NCBI GenBank assembly: GCA_918026815.1
Contig: CAKJVC010000198.1
Coordinates: 62,001-126,000 of the forward strand
Source: Chalara sp. BL73
Taxonomy: Eukaryota > Ascomycota > Leotiomycetes > Helotiales
DNA: 64,000 nt
Reading direction: 5' to 3'
Under the pieces are notes generated by a model. The model was not told where the DNA came from. It ran no database searches and was given only the letters and a program-made list of their open reading frames with translations. Position numbers and translations under genes: made by a program. Each line of letters opens with the position of its first letter. The stretch's first letter is position 1. Positions 11,615-21,727 of this stretch are shown piece by piece.

Positions 11615-12953
11615 TCACAACTTGGACTGCTCGAGCACTGATAAAACTCTCCGAGGCGGACCACCTCGACTACCATCCCCAAGGTTGTTCGCCGTCCACT
11701 CTGCACCAAATGCCCACTTCTTGCGTAGCTCTGCGGGAGCAACGTCTTCAAAGCAATCGGAAATATATCGTCCCAGCACAGGCAAAAATTTAAATGCACT
11801 GAAAGGATAGATTAGTTTATGGTCATACAAAAAAAAAAAGACAAACATACTGTCCACTGCCGCCAGTGGCAAGAAAGAGACCCTTGTATGTCGGATGATG
11901 GTCAACAATGAAGTCTCCTTCTGGAGTGTCTGTATACCAACATAGCCGTTTGTGCATCCAAGGGTGATTCGCAAAGTCGGGAAGCAGCAGCTTCAATCCA
12001 TCTCGCAAGGCCTTCTCGGCGTCCTCTGGAAGGAAGGGGTTAACAGCACTATTCGAATCCCTCAAAGGGGAGGATACACTTTTGGCATCTTTCTGATCCA
12101 GGGGTATTTGTGTCTGATATCCAAAGCCGTGACGAGCGACTTTGAGAATATGCGTGTCCATTGTTGGTGGGAAGCAGAAAAAGCCAGTTGACATATTAAT
12201 GCACACTGGTAAGTCCTTTATTCTCTCTGCCTCTTCTGGAGTAAGCTGAATGAACCCGACTGGCTGACCTGTCGAGATCGCATTCTTGGAGATATCCAGG
12301 ATCCTCGATGTCCAAGCCCCCATAGCAAGAATAACCTGATTTGCAACAATGGGTGGCCCAGAGATTACGTTCACGCCAGATACGGTATTCCCATCTTTTA
12401 ACAGTGAGACAACAGTTCCACGTCGCCCGGTGATAAAAGATACGCCTGCCAAGGAGCATCTAGCTGCTAGAGATTGAATCGCCCTCCCAGCATCTGCCCA
12501 TCCTCCTTGCGGATTCATGTATCCTGACATGCCTGCAAGACGACCGTTCAAACCAGGACAGTGATTGACAATATCCTTGGCATCTTCAAATTCAACAAAT
12601 GGAATGTCCTTTGCTCGGAGCATCTCCTTGCATTTTTCGACATAAACATGTCCCTTGGTTTCTGACAGCTGTATAAGTCCACACCGGAAGTAGAATTCTT
12701 TGTAGGTAGATATCCAGCCATCACGAGCTTCGCTCGCTATTTTGGCATACAACGGATCCGCGTAGTCTGTTCGAATAATACGTGAAATGTCTACGCTGGA
12801 TCCGTCTGGCACAGGAGCCAGGAACCGATCAACGACTGTAATATTGGTATAGCCACGACTGCTTAATTCAAGGGCAGTGCTCAAGCCAAAAACCCCTGCA
12901 CCGACAATCAAAATGGAAGTGTTTTTCACCTCCGTGGATGCTCGAATTGTCAT
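11615..12953 (-). CDS. Peroxisomal sarcosine/pipecolate oxidase-like enzyme
   Basis: Exons 12953-11851 and 11798-11615 with a 52 nt intron encode 428 residues. The N-terminal FAD motif GAGVFG is at 18-23, followed by the ribose-binding acidic end of beta-2 (TVVDR). Near the C-terminus, RLCWYTDTPEGDFIVDHHP carries the cysteine that in monomeric sarcosine oxidase, pipecolate oxidase and fructosyl amino acid oxidase binds FAD covalently, and LATGGSGHAFKF is the closing FAD-contact motif, formed only after splicing. The protein ends SKL, a textbook PTS1 peroxisomal signal; this suits an H2O2-producing oxidase. The family oxidises secondary amines such as N-methyl amino acids or glycated amino acids. 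Its place beside the Rieske gene suggests action on a demethylated intermediate (inference). Confidence 0.92.
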
Positions 12954-13454
12954 GTTACTTAGGTGTGCGAAATTGAAATTAGAAATGTCGTTATACTGGT
13001 AATTCGAGCAAGAACGAGCAAGAACTTGCTTCTATAGCCAGAATTGTGTCTCTTCAACTATATTGCTACTGATGAAGCCACACTCAAAAACGTGATAAGT
13101 CATGTGCCGGAGACTCGGACCGAGCCCTTCGCATACATACAAATATGCTGGTGAATGAGTGGAGTATGGTCCACAATGATGCCCTATAGTGCCGTATCGA
13201 TTATCCAGGGTTAAGCAATGACAAATGTACACGGATACACTGTATGAGATTCTCCGCCATAGAATAGCGGAAATTTACGCTGATGCGGCGCTGGTATTCA
13301 TGGCCCACCTATCCTTAGTTTGGCACTTATTCTCTGTGTTTATACTGGAACCTCATGTCGTCCCTGTGGTGGTCCAGTGACTGTCTGTGCACCGCTCTAG
13401 GCATACCGAAATACTGAGATCAAAGTGCGTGATTGCTACTTGCATACAGAAGAC
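12954..13454. promoter_or_regulatory. Promoter of the flavin oxidase, CGG palindrome
   Basis: Region between the start of the oxidase and the 3' end of the regulator gene. Bases 13114-13124 form CTCGGACCGAG, an inverted repeat with a single central base, and an additional CGG lies nine bases upstream of the CCG. This is a possible Zn2Cys6 site, but the spacing differs from the N8 elements at the two other cluster promoters. Confidence 0.35.
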
Positions 13455-15977
13455 TTATAATGTTCCGGAATTCCACCATTCTTGAGGATCTTTCTGGTAG
13501 ACTTGTGACTGTAGAAAGAAATCATTCGTTAACATAGCAAAAGTGTCATCAGGAAGAGTCATTGTTGAAGTGCTTTCACCACCAACAGAATTCTGATTGC
13601 CCAGGGAGTCGAAAAATGTGCCAGGCTCAGATAAGTTTATGTGGTTAGGATGGAATCGGGATGCCGCTTGAGGGTCACTGCCCATATTCATGATCGTAGT
13701 ACCAGATAACGAATGCTGATTGCTCCTTTCTGTGGAACTTTCTGGATCAAATATAGACTTTGGGATGTTTTCTCGTCCATAGAACGTGCTCGAATCAATT
13801 AAGCCACTAGAATTCTGTTGTAGCCGGGGATTAATAGAGGTATAATCGAGGATTTCCCATAGTAAAGAGGTATCAACAGAAGGACCTGTTGACGGAGCCA
13901 CCGCAGAATTAGGTAGTGGAGTCCATTCAGAAGCCATCTCTTCTAGTCGAGCCAGGTTCTCAGCCTATAATTACAATTAGAATACATCTTGTGTTACAGA
14001 TGGGAAGATCTACAACATACCATCCCTTTCACTATAGGCCATTGATTCGCCAACATGTCTACGAATTGCTTGCATGTCGTGAAGCTCTCATTTGCTGTTT
14101 TCCTGGTCTGCTCGTCCTCGGCATGACAGTGCTGCAAATGCACAGTGGCTGCTATGGCTGCGCAGTGCCCAAGAAATGGATCGGTTACTCGAAACCTTTT
14201 CTCTTCAACCATATTGATGAACCTCACAATCCAGTTAGAATGCAGTAGGACCTGGTCCGAGCAATTCTTGAGAAACGTTGGAGGACATATTATGTTCGAG
14301 AATTGTTTACATCGAACAGAGAGGAGGAACGGATGATTCAAGATGCACATTATCGCATGGTAAACGAACTGGACAAACAGCCATGGGCCCCTGTGGTACT
14401 GTTAAAAATTTGAACCTCAACAATTAAATTGGAGATAGACTAACCAGTATGTGCGGTTTTCCTGCAATTCTTCGGGAGAATGTCTATGCCACTGGGCGCC
14501 TTCGAATCGATGATTGAGGGGAAATATGGTATCAATCCACATTAAATGTGATTGTATTAATGTATATTCTGACTCAGGTGACCACGGGGCTTTTCTTGAG
14601 CTATCAGCTCGGTGCGAAACATAGTCTTTGATCTTACACCATATGCCAATAAGAGGTATTGAGTATGCAACAATGTCATCGTCTTGAATTGGATCGCCTT
14701 GCCGATTGCGCATTGGAAAGAGTGGCGGGAAATTGGAGTGGGGAACAGAATAATCGCTAATAGTACTGACGTAGGTCAATTTCCTGATATCGTCACTGAA
14801 AACAATATTGGTCCGACGTATGTCACATATCTGTTCTAGAATGTACAGACTCCAGAAACATCGCCTGCCTCGATCATAGTTCCTAGAACGTGGCCGGAGC
14901 GGCGCCTCAACAGAAAGACCAGCGCATTCTGCAAGCCGTTTTGCAAGACTTATGTTAAGCCACGCTCGGTGACTGTTACCGGCTGAGACACAACGGTCAA
15001 TCCAGATTTGCGTTAGCGTGGTTGAACGAGTAACTCACAAGTAAAGTCATACACACAGAGAAGGCACATGCTTTGGATGGTAGAGAGCTGCACTGTCCCA
15101 TCTGCGATTTTCTGCATATTCAGGGACCTGGCGGACTTAGCATACTTTTCCATCCACTCGCTTTGATTTCGTTGAAAGTATGGATTATCTGAGAATCTGA
15201 CAGCAAGTGCTAGTATAGAAAACATGAGCTCCGCGCTGCCATTTTCTCCCATGCTGAGATCAGTACGATCGAGCAACGGGAGTGGTTGGCAATCGCAATA
15301 CCTGAAGTACAGATCGATGACACTAGCAAGCACATTGGGTGGAGGAAATCCACTATCATCGTGGGTCAGCACACAATCCTTACATTAAACCAAGAACGTA
15401 GGTACTTATTCGTGGACAACAAAGTTCCTGATCCTACTTCTGGGTCTAAGCCATGTGCTCTGGTTAGAGCATTTGTCATTTGCAGATCTGGCTGATGTCG
15501 CTGAGTTGACGGAGCATGCCTGCTAACAAGACGCGTTTAGCGGATACCATAAGAATTATATTGAAATATAAAGGCAATTGCCAGATGGCAAGGGGAAACG
15601 TACATAAGATGGTCCAAAACCAAATCTAGCTTTTGCTCTAGCTGATTCATTCGATCATCCTTCGCTCGTGTAAGCGAAATGCAAAGTTCACGAATGAGAG
15701 TCTTCATACCACTCTACGATCATTTCCAAGCTGTCTATCTAGATTGTTACTATAGTCGGCATAATTACACGCCTGCCTGAGTCGTGTACATGAAGAACAC
15801 GCAGGTTTCTCGCCAGGGCATCTCGTTTTCTTGCGTCTAGATTCTTATCAGAATTTATGAACCCGCAAGGCAAATTTGCACTCACCTACAGGCCTCGCAA
15901 GCTTGATGAATCCTTTTGGAAGGCCTCTCGCGATCATCTGAGTTCGTCGAAGATGCTACCTCCATGTCATCGGACAT
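13455..15977 (-). CDS. Zn2Cys6 transcription factor
   Basis: Eight exons, 15977-15886, 15836-15710, 15659-15604, 15519-15438, 15378-15039, 14982-14445, 14390-14021 and 13964-13455, encode 704 residues. The first two exons join to form the binuclear zinc cluster, C-x2-C-x6-C-x6-C-x2-C-x6-C, starting at about residue 27 with CEACRRKKTRC. A short leucine-rich stretch (MNQLEQKLDLVLDHL) follows as the likely dimerisation coiled coil. The middle contains the fungal-specific transcription factor domain (FPPPNVLASVIDLYF, later LAKRLAECAGL and CFWSLYILEQICD). The C-terminus is Ser/Asn/Thr-rich and could activate transcription. The exon 4/5 junction is the least certain. It lies between the oxidase and the transporter, so it is the probable pathway-specific regulator. 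Confidence 0.88.
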
Positions 15978-16642
15978 TGACGTGCTCACGTGCCACAACA
16001 CTCAGCACCCTGAAGGATTAATCTTGCAAAGTGGAGCAAACCATTCCAACACCGCAAATCGTCTATGGCGTCGAGCACATTTGCAACGTGCCGCGACCAG
16101 GGGAGATGATTATCCCAACAACCAAGAAAGCCTCTGCATGTAGATGTTTTTGATGGAAGAGGAGGTCTTGATAAGTCATTTGGTAGCCATTTGGTCTAGT
16201 CCTAATCAGGCTTGGCGTGGCTAAAGTGGGGAGAGGAAAGACGTATATTTTTATGTAATTTGAAAGCGGAAAACGATTTTGAATGACACTGACCTCAGCT
16301 TTCCGACGGCGATGATCCCTCTTGGATCAATGAAAAGGTTAAATTGCCATATAATTCTCAATCATGAAGCAAATGAACCTGCCTCCCAAGCACATTGGCC
16401 AAATGCAAGAGATCTCTTTTTTCTTTTGGTGTGTAGGTCAATTAATACACACAGGAAGCATTCCACGCTTGCAGGTGTTTTAAATTCTTAGAATATATAC
16501 ATATTATGTAGTAGACCAGATATTAGTCTTCGTCCTTAAAAAAAAGAGCAGTACATTTCGGCGAAAAGGGCACTCCGATAGTCCCTCTTTGATCAGTTGA
16601 AAAAAAAGCTTATCGTCATAATGACCCGTTTACTCTTGTGCC
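15978..16642. other. Intergenic region
   Basis: Promoter side of the Zn2Cys6 gene and 3' flank of the transporter gene. No further feature found; the A-rich part near 16530-16620 is probably transporter 3' UTR. Confidence 0.5.
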
Positions 16643-18358
16643 TTACCTAGCATAAGAATCATCATAAGTTTTAGACTCGTAAGGCAGCATTAACGCAACA
16701 CCTGCCATAACAAAATACAGCGCCATACAAACCCAAATCGGCACCGAGCTTGTAACATCTCCAAAAGTACTAATGAACGGCGCAGCCAGACTCGCAAGCC
16801 GTCCACACGCCATCGCAAGTCCACACCCCGTGCCTCTATGCGCAGTTGGCATGACCTCCGGCGTGTACGCATAGAGAATGGCATAATACCCATTCTGCCA
16901 GAAGTTGATCATGCAGGAAAATGCTATATTTTGTGCCTCGTTGTTCACGGAGGTGAAAGCACCTGCGAAAGCAGCTGTGACTATGGCCATGATCGCCATT
17001 CCGCCTCGGCGACCAAGGAATTTGAGTTCGATGAGATAGGCTGCGAGGGCGGGCCCGAAGATGCCAACTACGGACGAGATAGTTAGGTCTCGGTATGTTT
17101 GGTAAGTACTCCCATCTCCTAGCTTGGCACCATGGGCGGCAAGGTAATAGGCAAGAAACACAGTATAAATTGGGTATCTAGAGTGAGTGTTAGATGCACT
17201 TGACAGAATCGTGTGAGAGGAGCTTACGCAACACCGATACACATCCAGAGTAGGAAGATCGATGTGGTGGATATGGCACGCTTCTTGCCTTGGAACAGGC
17301 CTTGAATATGATACAAGCTGAAAGATTCAAACGCAGAAACCTCCTTTGGGCCAGTGCCTGTACCTCTGAATTGACCAATAGAGAGTGCAACATCCGCGTT
17401 ATTAATCTTGGCAATCTTGTTGAATGATGTGCAAGCCTTCTCGTATTTGCCCTCGGCGACCAGCCATTTTGGAGACTCCTCGATGTTAAGAACGAATACC
17501 CGAATGATCGCCATGGCGAAACAAAGTCCTCCAGTGGTGATGTAGACATAACGCCAACCCATATTATCTCTTCTTTTACAGGTTGCTGGTGTCGCATCAG
17601 GGGGGCAAGAGAAGTTGCTGATCAATGGCCACCCTGAATATTATTAGTATCCAACATGAATCTCAAGAGAAGAATTAGAAGATAAATACCGATCAAAGTA
17701 GTAACGGCATTTCCCACACCCCACATCACAGCTAACAGAGTCAACAGCCATGATTTGCGCTTCGGCAGAACCTCGCAGAACAGCGTGAGATCAATTGCAA
17801 GATTTCCACCACCAAAGAAAGACATTAGTCCGATAAAGACAGCCAATGACGCAAAGTTTGGCGAAGCAGCACAGATCAACGTCCAAATAGTAATGCCAAA
17901 AAGTGCGATCTGCCACACAAGACTCCTCCCAAATAGATCCGCAAAAATACCGCAAGACAGAGCTCCAAGCAGAAGTCCAGAATACTGCGCTACTGTCGCC
18001 ATTTTTGGGTACCGGACGTCGAACTCTTTGCTTACTTGTGGCATCACGAGTGCAATTGTGATGAGGAGGATCTGTAAGGTTGAGTAAGCTGGGCCTATAC
18101 GTGAGAGGGATCGTGGGAGGAGGGGGAGAGGGGGTTTACCTGATCCACGACGAAACCAAACCCGCAGGTAAAAAACATTTGCCATTGATATTTCCCCATA
18201 CCAATGCTTTCGATGGAAGCGTTGAGCAGGGCCATGTTGTAATTCTGCTCTTCGTGATGGAGCGTGGCCATTGTGCCTTCGGCTTGGGAGTGGACTTGAT
18301 TGAGAACCAGTTTCTTTTCAATGTCTTGCCCTGAGATGCTAGGTGGTTTGGGGGACAT
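16643..18358 (-). CDS. MFS transporter
   Basis: Exons 18358-18140, 18071-17690, 17633-17228 and 17177-16643 encode 513 residues. The translation shows about twelve hydrophobic segments with a long soluble N-terminus of about 60 residues and an extra hydrophilic Cys-containing loop (NFSCPPDATPATCKRRD) in the first half. Motif-A-like GIFADLFGRSLVWQ lies between membrane segments 2 and 3, and FWQNGYYAILYAYTPEVMPTAHRGTG resembles the PETXXR-type motif of sugar-porter/SV2-like carriers (given by its ends). It probably acts at the plasma membrane. Substrate is not readable from sequence; its place at the end of the oxidative cluster points to uptake of the cluster substrate. Frame is preserved across all three introns. 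Confidence 0.88.
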
Positions 18359-19760
18359 GATTGATGGTGTGTTAGGTTTTCACCGCCGGAGAGAGAGAGA
18401 GAGTCAGGAAGTATGCCTATTAAGGACAACAACAAGTATTGGAATGCCTTATAATCCCCAGCAGAGATATAAAGGTTTATTATCAAGACACTCAAAGTAC
18501 ATAAGTTTGCTTATCTTCCATTTCAATCCGTCTGGCCCTTCATGATATCTCTAAGTACAGTTCAAACCAGGGGAACTTCCCCGGATATTCCCAGATACAT
18601 CACAGCGTCCCCAAGCTTTGCCATCCTGACAAGCTTGATGCTAAACAATGGAGCGATAACGCCTATCGAACCTATCATACAAAAGACGTTAAAGCAATAC
18701 GTGGACCGGGAACATTGCCGGTCACGTTGGCGGATGCCAAGTCCGGCCTTCAGCCCAGGATATTCTGGCCCCTGATTAAGCGAGGATCTGAAGAAAGCTC
18801 CTTCAAGAATTCTAGGAAAGGCTGAGGCGTGGTATCTGAGACATCTACGCAGTGATATATTAGCTCCAAAGACTGAGTGCCATCTCTGCTCGTCTTCAGA
18901 TTAACCCTGCCCGTGGTAATATCGTCGTACTTGGGAACGCTCTCCCAAGCCATTCTCGAATTCAAGCACCCTCCCACTTTCATCATAAGTTTTATTTCTC
19001 TCCTTAACCCCACGGTGACTCCGCAATACGCAAACCTAAATGAACCGCTAAGTTGGCAAGCTGTCTAAGTGCGATAGACTACATCCTCTAATTTAATCCG
19101 AAGCTCTTCACCATTTCCAACTTCCTGCAAGGAATTTTTCACACTATGTCTAAATCCCCGCCAGGGATTATATTCATGTTTCCGATAAACAAAAGCTTGA
19201 TCAGCATCTCATAATGATCGCCAACATTCGTCCTCGCCCTTCTCACGCGAGGTACCGGTTATCACTGCCTACGCCGCCCACCCGAGCTGCATGCCCATGA
19301 GATTGCGGGGAAATGGTCGAATAAGTCATTTGTATGAGCGTGATAAATAGAGCCATAAGCTACATCCCTCAGCAGCAGTTTCAAACTTCCGAACTTATAA
19401 TCTTTGCAAATTTATTGATTCGAAAATAATTGGTTGGAGTTCACCTTGCACAAAGGAGGTACTACAGAGTATTACAAAAGATGGACAGTGATGGCAATCA
19501 TTATCTTAGTAAGCGAAATTCAAGATGAGTGCATTTGGCGTGTATGATGAAAATGGAGTTTATCTATAGAAAGCCAATCGTGCAGCCTCGCGACCCACTC
19601 TAAATATGTAATTAATTTTCATCTCAGAGGCGGAAATGCAAGGCACAAAGCTTGGCGCAAAAAGCGGCGCAGGCAAGGCAAGGCCACCAAATCCATCAAC
19701 CTCCAAGTTACATCTTCATCCTACTCACCCGTAATAATCCATGGAATACACTATTACGAC
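18359..19760. other. 1.4 kb intergenic region with CGG-N8-CCG element
   Basis: Upstream of both the transporter (minus) and the 19761 gene (plus). Bases 18704-18723 hold a perfect inverted repeat, GACCGG, eight bases, CCGGTC, whose core is CGG-N8-CCG at 18707-18720. It lies about 350 bp upstream of the transporter start. A short GA repeat is at about 18391-18402. A 78-codon minus-strand frame at 18986-18750 is not convincing as a gene. Confidence 0.5.
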
Positions 19761-21053
19761 ATGCTTAAGGAAAAGTATTCCCATCCAGAATCTGTGGCCT
19801 TAGTGTCTAAAGCCACGCAAAGATCGTGTACATGCTCCTCAAGCCTAAGCTCCTCACGCTTTCGCAGGCTGATCGTCCTAGCGATGGCTGTCATCCTTTT
19901 TGTCCGCCAGTATCATTCATATGGCAACAAATTCGGTTTAAATTATAGTGTCCTTGGAAACTTAAGGCCCTCTACCAATACGTCTCTAGATAATGTGTCG
20001 TCATGGATCCATCAATTTGCAAAAACTATGGAAGATTTCTATGGCCTATACATTGAGATGCGCTATCTACACGCAGAAGCCGTCATTTACGGTCCTCATA
20101 GAGATATGAACATTTCACGGGCACAAAATCTAGGTTATTCGACTGAAGCAATACAACTTTTACAGCTCTTGCCTTACGTTGACGTAAACGCGGGTGGAGA
20201 TGTATCGGCATGGAACCATGGACCAAGCAATAATGACTTCTTTATGGGAGGTGAATTTTGTGATTATCGTCGCGATTCAGAACTAGAGCAAGGCCGGGAT
20301 CCATTTTATGCCATTGATGAAAGGGACGAGTCCATTTATACACAAGGAGATTTCGATGCAGAAGATGGACCGTATATGAGGTCGCACTATGTTGCTCTCA
20401 ACTCCCTCGGAAATCATGGGGCGCTTTTAATCGTAAATTTAGAGTCGAAAGGGCTCTGGGCCTTAGCAGGAGAAGGCGGAGCACTAGATCCTCAGCTGAG
20501 GCAGGTTCCTGGGATGAGGAAGGAAGGAAACAGAAATGCATTAGCATTAGAGGTATACCCTTCTCGAGATGCAATCGAAGCAATGGAAGGCTATATGAAA
20601 CGGTTTCGAGAGCTGGAGTGGTTGCCTGGCGGAATATATCCGGACGAGTACATTGGCAATAATTACAAGAAGCTCTACATTGAGAGTGGCTGGCCAGGCA
20701 ATTTTTCGGGAGCAGCCTTTGATGCTGCGAGAAACGAATTTGAACAGGCTGAAAGAGAGCGGTATCATAAGGAAAGTCCATTCGAGGAAGTGGAGAAGTT
20801 TGAGATGTGGTTGAAAAGTGGAGAGGACGCCATCGTCCGCTACGAAGGAGCGCTCGTGAAGTTAGCCTTGATAGGAGAGTCTGTGACCGAGGATGGTGAA
20901 ACTGTAGAAATATTACAGGAGAAGATCAGGAAAGCCAAAGAGGACAGGCCGATGTTGAAGAAGGAGTTAGAGAAGGCCAAACAAGAGGCAGAAGCTGTGA
21001 GTGAGGATGTCAAGCAAGCAAGGTATGATAGGATTCAGAAATATGGCTACTGA
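19761..21053 (+). CDS. Single-pass membrane protein of unknown function
   Basis: One uninterrupted exon, 430 residues. A basic, Ser/Cys-rich N-terminus is followed by a hydrophobic stretch at about residues 36-48 (RLIVLAMAVILFV), fitting a type II membrane anchor with the bulk in the lumen or outside. Several N-glycosylation sequons (NYS, NTS, NIS, NFS) lie after the anchor, in agreement with that topology. The last 70 residues are highly charged and probably coiled coil (EILQEKIRKAKEDRPMLKKE). I do not recognise a catalytic family. It resembles unnamed proteins common in filamentous ascomycetes, but this is a general impression rather than a database result. Confidence 0.75.
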   Translation: MLKEKYSHPESVALVSKATQRSCTCSSSLSSSRFRRLIVLAMAVILFVRQYHSYGNKFGLNYSVLGNLRPSTNTSLDNVSSWIHQFAKTMEDFYGLYIEMRYLHAEAVIYGPHRDMNISRAQNLGYSTEAIQLLQLLPYVDVNAGGDVSAWNHGPSNNDFFMGGEFCDYRRDSELEQGRDPFYAIDERDESIYTQGDFDAEDGPYMRSHYVALNSLGNHGALLIVNLESKGLWALAGEGGALDPQLRQVPGMRKEGNRNALALEVYPSRDAIEAMEGYMKRFRELEWLPGGIYPDEYIGNNYKKLYIESGWPGNFSGAAFDAARNEFEQAERERYHKESPFEEVEKFEMWLKSGEDAIVRYEGALVKLALIGESVTEDGETVEILQEKIRKAKEDRPMLKKELEKAKQEAEAVSEDVKQARYDRIQKYGY

Positions 21054-21727
21054 GAGTAAAGGAGATGTGAATTGAACCATCTGCTACCAGACAGACTTGG
21101 GGCAGTTCTCTTGAAGTTTGGCCATTGAACTCTTTTGAAACAGTCATGGCGCTAACTAAAGAAAGATAAAGTACGAGCATTGTGGACGCTCCTATGTCAC
21201 CGAATAATCCACGTTAGTATAGATATGGCTCGGAGTATGGTTCCACTCTTAGACAAACATCCACTTTTAGACTTGAGCACTTTCTGGATTTTCGCGTCTT
21301 CAAACTTGGAGTGGGCTCTCTATCCATATTTCAATTACTCACTGTACAGCATATTCTGCGCACATGGTGAGCGAATCATACTATCGAAATTCTTTCCTCA
21401 GAGTGGAACAAAGTGCTCGCCAAAATCCACCGACTGTTTAATCGGTATGGTTTCATCACTGGTCAATGTTTGCATGTCGGCTTCTCGCGGCAATAAATCA
21501 TGCTTAGTAAAATGAATTACCCCCACCAATGGAGAACTCCCCTCCTCAATGGTCACATCAACCTGGAAGCCTAGCGTAGACCAAGCTTCGATCTTCGAAG
21601 CTCGCGATGAGTGAGATTCATCTTTAGGAAGGAGGCTGAAGACCAGCCTCTCCATCTCTTTACCTCCTCGTTTCACTAATAGACAACATCTCATTTCTGC
21701 ACTGCCCTCGTGATATTGACCCTGAGA
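21054..21727. other. Intergenic region
   Basis: Contains 3' flank of the preceding gene and the promoter of the reductase gene. An opposite-strand frame of 98 codons at 21694-21398 is open but has no recognised motif; it may be a decayed gene end. Confidence 0.4.

Noticed and set aside
18750..18986. 78-codon minus-strand ORF starting MMKVGGCLNSRMAWESVPK
   Set aside because: Coding-like composition, but short, without recognised family or splice context, and lying in the transporter's upstream region.
21398..21694. 98-codon minus-strand ORF next to the reductase start
   Set aside because: Sits 33 bp from the reductase ATG on the opposite strand and has no motif; a decayed gene end is possible but not supported.
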